From NCBI GenBank assembly GCA_013297745.1, contig JAAFIM010000034.1:1-35843 (forward strand): a stretch of 35,843 nt of DNA, given 5' to 3'. The DNA is from Chitinophagales bacterium. Lineage in GTDB: Bacteria > Bacteroidota > Bacteroidia > Chitinophagales > Saprospiraceae. Made by a program: the position numbers and the translations under genes. This document shows, one piece after another, positions 1 to 7,872 of this stretch. Numbering within the stretch: position 1 is the stretch's first letter; each line of letters begins with the position of its first letter. The notes beneath the pieces were generated by a model that made no database searches, was not told the origin of the DNA, and worked only from the letters and a program-made list of their open reading frames with translations.

Positions 1-397
1 GTTTGTAAATTCCGCCCTTGGCATCGGCGGGCAGTTGGAAATCGCCAGCAGCTTGCCCATCTACAGTAAGCAGCGTGATAGTTTTTTCTACTGAGCCTTT
101 AGGATTAAGCAATTCCACGTACAAAACGCGGCTTTGGGCTTTTTGCAGCGTTTGGGCATCGCGCACATAAGCAGAAAACCAAATCGATTCGCCAGGTTTG
201 TAAAAAGGTTTATCCATTTGCAGATAAACTTTTTCGGCTGCCGTGTGGGTTTGGAAAACGTCTAATTTAGAAGCTAAATTGCGTAAAAATGGATGATTGG
301 ATAATAAATTGGGTTCAGCGTAATTGAGCGCGCTCACCACACCCACGCTACTAAGCAGCGAAATGCTGCAAATTTTAAGCAAAGTCAGTACTTTCAT
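1..397 (-). CDS. MG2-domain (alpha-2-macroglobulin-like) surface protein, 5' end only
   Basis: The first 132 codons of a gene that runs off the left edge. Translating the minus strand from the ATG at 397 gives a signal peptide (MKVLTLLKICSISLLSSVG), then a segment with EKVYLQMDKPFYKPGE and a following WFSAYVRD. That motif is typical of the MG2 macroglobulin domain of Bacteroidota surface proteins, which often continue into carboxypeptidase-regulatory or TonB-plug-like domains. Only the N-terminus is visible, so the full architecture is unknown. A -7-like box lies at 434-441. The family assignment rests on this motif; the role (periplasmic or surface-exposed) is inferred. Confidence 0.75.
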   Translation of the reverse strand, partial: MKVLTLLKICSISLLSSVGVVSALNYAEPNLLSNHPFLRNLASKLDVFQTHTAAEKVYLQMDKPFYKPGESIWFSAYVRDAQTLQKAQSRVLYVELLNPKGSVEKTITLLTVDGQAAGDFQLPADAKGGIYK

Positions 398-433
398 AAG
401 CCTATATTTTTATATTGTTAGAAATCATTTTTA

Positions 434-441
434 CAAAAATA
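434..441 (-). promoter_or_regulatory. Bacteroidota -7 box for the MG2 gene
   Basis: Minus strand reads TATTTTTG, matching TAnnTTTG, 37 bp upstream of the ATG at 397. No convincing TTG -33 element is seen at the usual spacing. It overlaps the right arm of an imperfect inverted repeat (AGCCTAT/ATAGGCT, about 399-446). Confidence 0.45.
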
Positions 442-612
442 GGCTTGTTTTTTATATTAAAAAAAACGAAAAAAATGCACTTTGTACGATTGAAAGAATA
501 GTTAAAGCTTAAAAAGTACTGGTAGAATAGGCTTTTTGGTTGATAAAATGAACTTTGTAAGCTTTTTCCAAATTTTTTTGTAAAAAAAATTTATTTCTCT
601 TAAAATTAGCTT

Positions 613-620
613 TACCTTTG
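613..620 (+). promoter_or_regulatory. -7 box for the TPR gene
   Basis: TACCTTTG fits TAnnTTTG and lies 49 bp before the ATG at 670. No clear -33 TTG about 19 bp upstream; the leader is very AT-rich. Confidence 0.45.
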
Positions 621-669
621 TGTTGACGAAATAAAGACTTAATTTTTTTAAAAATTTTATTATTAAAAA

Positions 670-1542
670 ATGAAAAAAGAGCACGAAAAGATGATGCTTG
701 ACTTGCAAAGATTTATCGACAAACAGGAATTCACATCAGAAGAGGAACTTCAACTTTTCCTAAAGAGCTTGACTGGAAAAAAAATTCCTACATTACCAAA
801 TGAGGAATTGACTCCAAAGGAGCAAGCACAAGATTTAATTTTTGCAGCACACGAATTGACACCAGCCAAAGCGAAAGCGAATGTTAAAAAAGCATTAGCA
901 CTTGACCCAGACTGCATCGAAGCGTATGAGTATTTAGGTTTAAAAGAACGAACATTAGAACTTGCCATCACTTCTTATGAAAAGGCGATTGCTATTGGCC
1001 GACGAATTTTTGGTGGTGAGTACTTGGAAGAGAATAAAGGAATGTTTTGGGGGCTTCACGAGACAAGACCATTTATGCGTTGCTTATATCATTATGCTGA
1101 CTGTTTATACATAATGAACAAAGTAGAAGAGTGTGTAACAATTCTCGAAGAAATGATTGAATTAAATCCTAATGACAATCAGGGCATTAGAGACCAACTT
1201 ATTCTCTATTTAATACAGCTTGGCGAAAATAAAAAGTACTTGAAATATGCGAAAATGTTTAAGGGCGATTGCTCAACTTTCTCTCTTTACAACCGCGCTT
1301 TATTTACTTTTAAGACAGAAGGAGCAAGTGCTAAAGCTGCCAAGCAGTTAAAAAAAGCTATCAAAGAAAATAAGTATGTTCCAAAACAACTTCTATCCAA
1401 CAAACCAGTCAAAGAATTAGCAAGTTATTATAGTATGGGAGACGGAAACGAATCTGACTATTATGTAAGTTTTGCTCAACCTATTTGGGCAGCAACCGAA
1501 GGCGCAATGGAATGGTTGAAGAAATGCACAGAAAACGCATAA
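670..1542 (+). CDS. TPR protein of the ST7-like family
   Basis: 290 aa with no signal peptide, so probably cytoplasmic. The middle of the protein has TPR-like helices (LDPDCIEAYEYLGL, SYEKAIAIGRRIFG, DCLYIMNKVEECVTILEEMIELNPND). The combination of GGEYLEENKGMFWGL, ETRPFMRC and the later ALFTFKTEG and AYVP-like region resembles the bacterial homologues of eukaryotic ST7, a TPR-fold family of unknown biochemical role. It is a single gene with its own -7 box (613-620) and its own terminator (1551-1590). Function is probably protein-protein interaction; nothing in the context says with which partner. The name is by motif resemblance. Confidence 0.75.
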   Translation: MKKEHEKMMLDLQRFIDKQEFTSEEELQLFLKSLTGKKIPTLPNEELTPKEQAQDLIFAAHELTPAKAKANVKKALALDPDCIEAYEYLGLKERTLELAITSYEKAIAIGRRIFGGEYLEENKGMFWGLHETRPFMRCLYHYADCLYIMNKVEECVTILEEMIELNPNDNQGIRDQLILYLIQLGENKKYLKYAKMFKGDCSTFSLYNRALFTFKTEGASAKAAKQLKKAIKENKYVPKQLLSNKPVKELASYYSMGDGNESDYYVSFAQPIWAATEGAMEWLKKCTENA

Positions 1543-1550
1543 CAACAATA

Positions 1551-1590
1551 AAAAAAGTCCTTTTTCACATTCGGAAAAGGACTTTTTTTA
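1551..1590. terminator. Bidirectional intrinsic terminator
   Basis: AAAAAAGTCCTTTT, loop, AAAAGGACTTTTTTT: an 11-bp stem flanked by A and T tracts on both sides, 8 bp after the TPR stop codon. It also sits directly after the stop of a truncated minus-strand gene end at 1588, suggesting it once served two convergent genes. Confidence 0.85.
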
Positions 1591-1687
1591 TAAGGTTTTA
1601 TTTTGCAATTTTTCTATTTCTTGGTTTAACGCTTGGATTTGTTGCTGTTGCGCTTCTATTGTATATTTGCTTAGTAACTGGAGTTAC
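1588..1687 (-). pseudogene. Truncated 3' end of a coiled-coil-tailed gene
   Basis: Reading the minus strand back from the TAA at 1590-1588, the last codons give SKYTIEAQQQQIQALNQEI followed by EKLQNKTL, a heptad-like Gln/Leu/Glu coiled coil. Such tails are common at the C-terminus of Bacteroidota tail-fibre (peptidase S74-type) and other secreted proteins. The frame runs into a stop codon at the edge of the repeated motif at 1677-1691, so only about 30 codons survive. The convergent terminator at 1551-1590 fits this reading. I infer that an ancestral minus-strand gene was cut by the repeat element next to it; the parent family is not certain. Confidence 0.55.
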
Positions 1688-2036
1688 GCTTCAGCTATTT
1701 GTTTGATAAAAGTCAAGTTGAAAAGCTAAATTTTCGCCGTGCGACGCCAAAACCAGCGTATGTCGCGGAAAGACGACCAACCGAGCGAAGCGAGGGCAGC
1801 AGCTTTTTTGCAACGCAAAAAACGTCGGCTTGTAGCGACGGTTTTGCGCTTTTTGCGGAATGAAATGAAGCAAAATAAGCAAAAACGCCTTTTTGGCGTT
1901 GGCTTTTTTGGTACTTTTTTGCCACCAAAAAAGTACAGAAAATAAATTTTTTAGGCGCAAGCCGTTAAAAAAATTTCTACTCAATTTAACTTATAGCTAT
2001 TTTGTACTAAAATTAAGCCTCAAGCGTAACTCCAGT
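1677..2036. repeat. 360-bp element with 15-bp terminal inverted repeats (MITE-like)
   Basis: ACTGGAGTTACGCTT at 1677-1691 is repeated exactly in inverted orientation at 2022-2036. The interior has no coding gene; it holds GC-richer, internally palindromic DNA (for example AAAACGCC..GGCG at about 1881-1900) and a stretch around 1910-1940 that reads like the CTTTTTTGGTGG/CCACCAAAAAAG sequence commonly dispersed after genes in this phylum. Open frames here (for example minus 1691-1984) are low-complexity and not protein-like. A non-autonomous transposable element is the likeliest reading; no transposase is present in the window. Confidence 0.5.
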
Positions 2037-2040
2037 AATT

Positions 2041-2219
2041 AAGTATTTGAAATAAATTATTAGGGATTAAAAACGTATGTCTTTGCAGTGATATTTTTAA
2101 TTTTTTTTCTTACAAACCCCGTGTTTCACACGGGGCAATTGCCGCTCAACCCCTTCGGGGTTGGCAATTTAAAACCCCAACGGGGTTTAACAGAAATAGC
2201 CCCGCGTTGCAACGCGGGG
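2041..2219. repeat. Dispersed palindromic repeat, copy A (four GC-rich hairpins)
   Basis: In AT-rich DNA there are four hairpins in a row: CCCCGTGTTTCACACGGGG (2117-2135); AACCCCTTCGGGGTT (2148-2162) nested inside AATTGCC..GGCAATT; AACCCCAACGGGGTT (2173-2187); and CCCCGCGTTGCAACGCGGGG (2200-2219). About 140 bp (2065-2205) matches copy B at 15435-15574 with roughly a dozen differences. No coding frame is seen. It resembles REP-type extragenic repeats. Confidence 0.75.
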
Positions 2220-2323
2220 ACAATAAGCGAATAAAAGCAAGTTTTGTTAATCCCCAACAATTATTTTCACCCTCTTATAGTACTTAATAGCTCTTATTAC
2301 ACACTTACTTTTTAAATTCTGTA

Positions 2324-2336
2324 TAACTCCAGTAAT
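2324..2336. repeat. Third copy of the element-end motif
   Basis: TAACTCCAGTAAT, identical to 2027-2039 and in the same orientation, so the hairpin cluster at 2041-2219 lies between two direct copies of the motif. Confidence 0.5.
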
Positions 2337-2340
2337 CAAA

Positions 2341-2380
2341 AAAAAATCCCAACTTTCATTACGAGAGTTGGGATTTTTTT
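2341..2380. terminator. Terminator of the OmpA-family gene
   Basis: AATCCCAACT, 11-nt loop, AGTTGGGATT with A/T tracts on both flanks, just beyond the stop codon at 2383. It serves the minus-strand OmpA gene. Confidence 0.85.
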
Positions 2381-2382
2381 AT

Positions 2383-4395
2383 CTAGTAAGTTTTATTCAC
2401 TTTAATATCTGTGCGGCGATTTTCTTGTTTGCCCTCAGGTGTGGTATTATCACCTGCTGGATATTTTTCGCCGTAAGCGTTGTATTTCAATCGTTTATCG
2501 CTAATACCTTGCCCAGAAATATAGCGCAAAACAGCTTGAGCGCGTTTTTCAGAAAGGCTTTGATTAGAATTATCTGAACCGTCTGCGTCTGCGTGTCCTG
2601 CGATTTGAATTTCCAAAACAGCGCATTTGCGCATTGCTTCTACAATTTTATCCAACGATTTTAAAGCTGCACCATTGGCTACAGAATTACTGGGTTGGAA
2701 ATAGATAGCTGCGCGCAATTCTTCAAGGTTGATGCGGTTGCAGTATTCTTCTTCTTCTTTGGTCAATTTGGGTTTTTCTTCAAAACCTGTCAATTTTGGA
2801 TTATCGTTGGTGTAAGTGAAATTATTATCAAAAACTAAGTTATTGGGATTTTTGCTTCCTCCATTATCAAAGTTATTGTCATTTCCGCCTTTGTTGGGGC
2901 GACTACCTTTTCCACCTTTACCGCCCTTGCCCGTTTTGGCGTAACTACCATATTTATCAGAAGTGGGATTACCGATAACGATTTTACCATAATTTTTGGG
3001 GTCGTTGGCATCCAAATCAGAAGGATTAAGCGGTTTTATCTCGTTGTATTTGGGGTTGTAATAAATACTTTTTTCGTTGTATGGATTGAACTCGTTGTTC
3101 GGGTCAAAATTCGGATGATTAGGATTGAAAGGATTATTTACATCTGTAATATCAAAATTTTTGTTCAAAGGACTGTAAGGATTGAATGGGTCTTTGGCAT
3201 CAAAATTTGGATTTAAGATATTGTAAGGATTGCGTGGGTCGCTGCGCGGATATTTTTTATCGGCTTGTTCGTTATCGTATTGTTTGCGCATCGCTTCCAA
3301 TTCAGCTTTGGGCAAAGGACAACCTTTAAATTCAACATTTCCAAAATAATCTTTGCATTCATCTACATTATCAGCTATTCCGTCGCCGTCTTGGTCGGGG
3401 CAACCGTCAGCCGTGAAAGAACCTTTTTCGTTGGGACACAAATCTTTTTCGTTGGGAACGCCGTCAGCATCCAAATCGTTTTCGTCGCTTGCTGGGCAGC
3501 CGCTTGGCACTTCGCCATAAACTTCTGGACATTGGTCTTCTGGGTCAATTACGCCATCGTGGTCAGAATCGTTGCAACCTAATAAATTCGCATAACCTTT
3601 TTCTTCTATACATTTATCATCATTATCGGGAACGCCGTCGCTATCTTGGTCGGGGCAACCACCTGTAAGGGAAGTTCCGTTAATATCTGGACAACGGTCT
3701 GTTTCGTCAGGAACGCCGTCATAATCGCGGTCAGGCGCAGCATTTGGATTTTTTTTGTTATCAGCAGACAATTTTTTGTCGTCATCAGTTACCTTTTTTT
3801 CTGGTTGGGGAGCAGCTTTTTTGGATTTTTTGCCAAATTCAAACGTTACGCCCAAAGAGTGATGCAAAAAAGAAGGACTTTCCATTATACCTAAATTATA
3901 GGTTGATTGGAGATTGATAGCCAATTGTGTTTTGGGTATTCTGATATTAAAACCCAAACCTATAGGCACGTGCAATAGCCACTCATCAAAATTCTTATAG
4001 CTATTTGTACCAAAACCAGAACGCAAATAAGGCGCAAAAAGCGCATCTTTTTTTAGAATAAAACCATTATCTAATCTAAAACGAATGCCTAATTGGGTAT
4101 GAAAAAAGTTATCCCGTTCGCTAGCTCTTGTCGCTTCTGTGTCGAAAGGATGTCTAACTCGCCCCAAACTCGTTTCCAAGCCTATATCAAAGGCAGAACC
4201 TGCTCGTCTGTATAGATTAAAGTTGATAGCTCCACCATAGTCTTCTATTTTGGTAATGCTGCTACCGTCTTGCAAAGCATAAAAACTGCTAGCGCTTGGG
4301 GCAATAGTTAGACCCCAAACGTGGCGGCTGCTTTGCGCTTGGACTAGCCCAAAACTGGTTAAAAAAGCTGTGAGTAAATATATTCTTGTGTTCAT
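2383..4395 (-). CDS. OmpA-family outer-membrane protein with TSP3 repeats
   Basis: 670 aa from the ATG at 4395; a TTG four codons earlier is open but the ATG starts a clean signal peptide (MNTRIYLLTAFLTSFGLVQAQ). Order of parts: N-terminal beta-barrel-like domain (about 25-195); five thrombospondin type 3 calcium-binding repeats with the DxDxDGVxDxxDxCP pattern (about 225-365); a long Asn/Pro/Phe/Asp-rich stretch of NPxNPNFD-like repeats; a Gly/Lys-rich segment (GKGGKGGKG); and a C-terminal OmpA domain with AGHADADGSD and NRRTDI, the diaminopimelate-binding region. It probably tethers the outer membrane to peptidoglycan. Single gene with its own terminator. The Asn/Pro-rich linker is unusually long. 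Confidence 0.92.
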   Translation of the reverse strand: MNTRIYLLTAFLTSFGLVQAQSSRHVWGLTIAPSASSFYALQDGSSITKIEDYGGAINFNLYRRAGSAFDIGLETSLGRVRHPFDTEATRASERDNFFHTQLGIRFRLDNGFILKKDALFAPYLRSGFGTNSYKNFDEWLLHVPIGLGFNIRIPKTQLAINLQSTYNLGIMESPSFLHHSLGVTFEFGKKSKKAAPQPEKKVTDDDKKLSADNKKNPNAAPDRDYDGVPDETDRCPDINGTSLTGGCPDQDSDGVPDNDDKCIEEKGYANLLGCNDSDHDGVIDPEDQCPEVYGEVPSGCPASDENDLDADGVPNEKDLCPNEKGSFTADGCPDQDGDGIADNVDECKDYFGNVEFKGCPLPKAELEAMRKQYDNEQADKKYPRSDPRNPYNILNPNFDAKDPFNPYSPLNKNFDITDVNNPFNPNHPNFDPNNEFNPYNEKSIYYNPKYNEIKPLNPSDLDANDPKNYGKIVIGNPTSDKYGSYAKTGKGGKGGKGSRPNKGGNDNNFDNGGSKNPNNLVFDNNFTYTNDNPKLTGFEEKPKLTKEEEEYCNRINLEELRAAIYFQPSNSVANGAALKSLDKIVEAMRKCAVLEIQIAGHADADGSDNSNQSLSEKRAQAVLRYISGQGISDKRLKYNAYGEKYPAGDNTTPEGKQENRRTDIKVNKTY

Positions 4396-4492
4396 AGTAT
4401 TGACCAATAAAATTCAAGCCGCAAAAATAGCTTTTTTTTTTGAATAGTTTTTATTTTTTTTGCAAAATACAATTTTTTGGCTATATTTTTAG

Positions 4493-4519
4493 TTGTAACG
4501 CTGATATTTTGTAATTTTG
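4493..4519 (+). promoter_or_regulatory. Promoter of the WG-repeat gene
   Basis: TTG (4493-4495) and TAATTTTG (4512-4519), spaced by 16 bp, 24 bp before the ATG at 4544. The -7 box matches the Bacteroidota consensus; the spacing is a little shorter than the usual 19-20. Confidence 0.5.
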
Positions 4520-4543
4520 CGCTGTTTTTAATATCTTACCAAA

Positions 4544-5809
4544 ATGATAAAATTTAGTTTTGTATTTTTATTTTTAATATCTTTTGCTAGCTGGGGCAAA
4601 AGTCAAGATACTTCTGTGATTTCCAACGTAATTTATAAAGTGTTTTGGGATAGTAGCAAAATCCGCTTTGGTTTTTTTAATCCCAAAACCTCAAAACCAG
4701 CAGGCGCAGCCGAGTTTGATAGCTTAGTTTATCGCGCTATTCCTGAACAAAAATTGGTTATATTTCTCGCTCGTAAAAATAAAAAATGGGCTATGTACGA
4801 CGAAAATTATAAGGAATTGCTCGCTCCTCAATACGATGAATTAAATTATAACCTTAGAAATGGGCAAATTTATGCCAAACAGGGGAATTTATACGGTATT
4901 TTGGATAAAACAGGCAAACCTATTTTAGAAATCGCTTACCAAGAAATTTTGTCTGACGGTTCTTATTTCAAAGTCAAGAAAAACGATAAATTTGGCTTAT
5001 TGGATATGAGTGGCCAAGAGTTGGTGCCTGCTTGTTTTCAGTCTATTACAGACCAGCGTTTTTTGGAAAATTCTTTACTGCAAATTAACGATAAGTGGAC
5101 AGTTTTGCGTTGGGCGGGCAATAATCCTTGCCAACCTGTGCGCCAATTTGAACAAATTGAGTATTTCAACGATTATTTTATCATCAAAGAAAACGGACTT
5201 TGGGGCGTTTTGGATACTGCACAAAAAACAGTGATTGAAAGTAAGTATTTGTATATTATGCCTTTTTTTCAAAAATACCTAAGTACACTTTTGGTGGTTT
5301 TGCCTAGCAAAAAAATGGGTTTGATGCGCATAGAAACCAATGGAAACATAGTTACAGAATTGCCTTTGGTTTATGACGAAATTTGGGTAGAAGATGTTAC
5401 CGCTAAAATCAAAATGCGTCAAGGCGATAAAAAAGATTATGCTTATGAAGGCAAGCCTTATTTGAAAATGAAGTATAACGATGTGGTTTATAATGATTTA
5501 ATTAATGCTTTTTTGGTCAAAAAGGGCAAAAAATGGGGCGTAGCCAATGGACAAGGGGCTGATGTGTTTGCGCCTGCTTATGACAAAATTTTTATTATTG
5601 ATGGCAAGAATTTTCTAGTGCAGAAAAAAGGCAAATGGGGACTTGTGGGCGGTCGCGGACAAAATAAAATTCCGCTTGTTTATGACCAATTTGGTTATAA
5701 TCCCGAACTCAAAATGCTGTTTTTAAAACAAATTCCTAAAGGTTTTACTATAGATACAGACCCAGACCCAGATGAGGGTTGGCAAGAGTTTAAAATTAAA
5801 AATAATTAA
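4544..5809 (+). CDS. Secreted WG-repeat protein
   Basis: 421 aa with a signal peptide (MIKFSFVFLFLISFASWGKSQ). About eight WG/KWG-type beta repeats follow, each with a K-W/F/Y-G core, a D-x-x-G/K turn and a Y-D-E/Q/K-I end: for example KKWAMYDENYKELLAPQYDE, GLWGVLDTAQ, GKKWGVANGQG and KGKWGLVGGRG. Such proteins are common in Bacteroidota and probably act as extracytoplasmic binding scaffolds; the ligand is unknown. The next gene starts 24 bp downstream, so both may be co-transcribed though they look unrelated. Confidence 0.85.
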   Translation: MIKFSFVFLFLISFASWGKSQDTSVISNVIYKVFWDSSKIRFGFFNPKTSKPAGAAEFDSLVYRAIPEQKLVIFLARKNKKWAMYDENYKELLAPQYDELNYNLRNGQIYAKQGNLYGILDKTGKPILEIAYQEILSDGSYFKVKKNDKFGLLDMSGQELVPACFQSITDQRFLENSLLQINDKWTVLRWAGNNPCQPVRQFEQIEYFNDYFIIKENGLWGVLDTAQKTVIESKYLYIMPFFQKYLSTLLVVLPSKKMGLMRIETNGNIVTELPLVYDEIWVEDVTAKIKMRQGDKKDYAYEGKPYLKMKYNDVVYNDLINAFLVKKGKKWGVANGQGADVFAPAYDKIFIIDGKNFLVQKKGKWGLVGGRGQNKIPLVYDQFGYNPELKMLFLKQIPKGFTIDTDPDPDEGWQEFKIKNN

Positions 5810-5833
5810 CTTTTAAATAATAAATTTTTATAA

Positions 5834-6832
5834 ATGAAAGCTGTTGTTTTGGAGGCTATCAACCAGCCCCTTGTTTATACTGAAATTTCTACCCCGCAAC
5901 CTCAAAAAGGCGAATTGTTGTTGGAGATAAAAGCGGCTGCGCTCAATCATCGCGATGTGTTTATTAGTCAGGGACTTTATGCACAGATTAAAACGCCTGT
6001 AGTGTTGGGTTCTGATGCTTCAGCTATAGTTGCAGCAGTAGGCGAAAATGTTGATAAACAATTAGTTGGACAAAAATTTATTATCAATCCCAACAATAAT
6101 TGGGGCGAAGACGACAAAGTACAAGCGGCTAATTATCACGTTTTGGGAATGCCTCAAAATGGAACTTTGGCTGAATATATTTGCGTAAATCAAGACCGTT
6201 TGGTAGCTCAACCTGCGCATTTATTGGATGAAGAAGCGGCGGCTTTGCCTTTGGCGGGTTTGACAGCTTATCGCGCGATATTCACAAAAGGCGAGTTGAA
6301 AGCTGGTCAAAAAGTGCTTATTACGGGTATTGGTGGCGGTGTGGCTTTGTTGGCTATGCAGTTGGCGTTGGCTGCTGGAGCTGAAGTTTATGTAACTTCT
6401 GGCGATGAGCAAAAATTGGCAAAAGCTATAGAAATGGGCGCAACTGCGGGCGCAAATTATAAAACTGCTGATTATCACAAAACGTTGTTGGCTTATGCCA
6501 AAAATGGATTTGATTTGATAATAGACAGCGCGGGCGGCGAAGGTTTTGGGCGTTTGGTGGATATGGCCAAAGCTGGCGGTCGCATCGTATTTTATGGCGG
6601 CACACACGGCACGATAAAAATCAGCCCACAAAAAGTATTTTGGAAACAACTCACCATTTGCGGCTCAACTATGGGCACAGATGCAGAATTTGTGGAAATG
6701 GTTGCTTTTGTAGCCCAGCACAAAATTCGCCCTGTAGTGGATAAAATTTTCACTTTTTCTGAAGCCAATCAAGCTTTCCAATATATGCACAACGCCCAGC
6801 AATTGGGTAAAATTGTGCTGAAAAAAGAATAA
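5834..6832 (+). CDS. Zinc-free MDR-family NAD(P)H oxidoreductase (quinone oxidoreductase-like)
   Basis: 332 aa. GroES-like N-terminal part (residues 1-140, with LNHRDVFISQG and VLGSDASAIV) followed by a Rossmann domain with GIGGGV (165-170) as dinucleotide-binding motif, and DSAGGEGF further on. The structural-zinc cysteine cluster of zinc alcohol dehydrogenases is absent, which points to the quinone oxidoreductase/enoyl reductase branch of the medium-chain dehydrogenase family. Expected reaction: NADPH-dependent reduction of quinones or activated alkenes in the cytoplasm; substrate not predictable. It starts 24 bp after the WG-repeat gene and is followed by a new -7 box before nadK. Confidence 0.88.
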   Translation: MKAVVLEAINQPLVYTEISTPQPQKGELLLEIKAAALNHRDVFISQGLYAQIKTPVVLGSDASAIVAAVGENVDKQLVGQKFIINPNNNWGEDDKVQAANYHVLGMPQNGTLAEYICVNQDRLVAQPAHLLDEEAAALPLAGLTAYRAIFTKGELKAGQKVLITGIGGGVALLAMQLALAAGAEVYVTSGDEQKLAKAIEMGATAGANYKTADYHKTLLAYAKNGFDLIIDSAGGEGFGRLVDMAKAGGRIVFYGGTHGTIKISPQKVFWKQLTICGSTMGTDAEFVEMVAFVAQHKIRPVVDKIFTFSEANQAFQYMHNAQQLGKIVLKKE

Positions 6833-6851
6833 TTTTTTTCCAAAAAAGCCC

Positions 6852-6859
6852 TATCTTTG
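6852..6859 (+). promoter_or_regulatory. -7 box for nadK
   Basis: TATCTTTG, a perfect TAnnTTTG, 32 bp before the nadK ATG. No TTG at the usual -33 spacing. Confidence 0.5.
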
Positions 6860-6891
6860 TCTTAATTTTCATCAAAACTATAAGGAATTAA

Positions 6892-7773
6892 ATGCGTTTA
6901 GCAATTTTTAGCCGCTTTCTCAAAACCGAACATTTGCCTGTAGCGCAGGAGTTATTCAATCTTTTGGCTACCAAAAATGTAGAATTGTTTATTTTTAAAG
7001 ATTATTATGAAACGTTTAATAATCAATTAATTATACAACAAAAAATAGAAACTTTTGCCAATCACGAAGAATTAAAACAACAGAATATAGATTTTGTTAT
7101 AACGTTGGGCGGCGATGGCACAATTTTGGAAGCGGCTACTTTGGTGCGCAATTTGGAAATTCCAATAATGGGTATAAATTTAGGACGCTTGGGCTTTTTG
7201 GCGATGATAGAAAAACACCGCTTGGCTTTGGCTATTGATGCGTTGGAAATGAACGCTTTTGTGTTGGATAATCGCTCTGTTTTGCATCTGGAAAGTGCCG
7301 ATAATTTGTTTGAAGACAGCAATTTTGCCCTCAATGATTTTACGATTGTGAAACGGGATACTTCTTCAATGGTGATTATTCATACTTATTTGAACGGCGA
7401 ATTTCTAAACTCTTATTGGGCAGACGGCATAATTATAGCCACACCTACAGGCAGCACGGGATATTCTTTGAGCTGTGGAGGGCCTATAATTTTCCCCAAT
7501 TCTAGCAATTTTGTAATTACTCCAGTTGCGCCGCATAATCTCAACGTGCGTCCGTTGATAATTGCAGATGATGGCGTTTTGTCGTTTGAAATAGAAGGGC
7601 GGGGCGAAAATTTCCTTTGTACGTTAGATTCTCGTTATCGCACGATAAAAGCGCATACGCAATTGGCGGTTAGAAAAGCAGATTTTAAAGTGCGTTTAGT
7701 GCGTTTTTCGGATAGAAATTTTTTGTATATGTTGCGCGAAAAACTGCATTGGGGCGTGGATAGTAGAAATTAG
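6892..7773 (+). CDS. nadK: NAD kinase
   Basis: 293 aa, the normal length for the family. It phosphorylates NAD to NADP with ATP or polyphosphate in the cytoplasm. The diagnostic GGDGT sits at residues 73-77 and the second conserved stretch TPTGSTGYSLS at 184-194, followed by GGPI; LNDFTIVKRD also matches the family. Its own -7 box lies at 6852-6859. It follows an NAD(P)H-dependent oxidoreductase gene, a loose metabolic link. Assignment is secure. Confidence 0.97.
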   Translation: MRLAIFSRFLKTEHLPVAQELFNLLATKNVELFIFKDYYETFNNQLIIQQKIETFANHEELKQQNIDFVITLGGDGTILEAATLVRNLEIPIMGINLGRLGFLAMIEKHRLALAIDALEMNAFVLDNRSVLHLESADNLFEDSNFALNDFTIVKRDTSSMVIIHTYLNGEFLNSYWADGIIIATPTGSTGYSLSCGGPIIFPNSSNFVITPVAPHNLNVRPLIIADDGVLSFEIEGRGENFLCTLDSRYRTIKAHTQLAVRKADFKVRLVRFSDRNFLYMLREKLHWGVDSRN

Positions 7774-7872
7774 TTTGCTAAAATTCTAGTTAAAAATCTC
7801 TTTAGGATAATTATTTAAAAATCTGACTTTTGTTAAAAACAAGCATAAAAAAACGTGAATTTTATGTGGAGA

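Noticed and set aside
1691-1984. Open frame of 97 codons on the minus strand in the repeat nest
   Set aside because: Low-complexity translation matching dispersed repeat DNA; no start context, no homology-like motifs.
2800-3750. Regularly spaced short repeats that could suggest a CRISPR or tandem array
   Set aside because: They are the codons of the TSP3 and NPxNPNFD protein repeats of the OmpA gene; period and sequence vary as in coding repeats.
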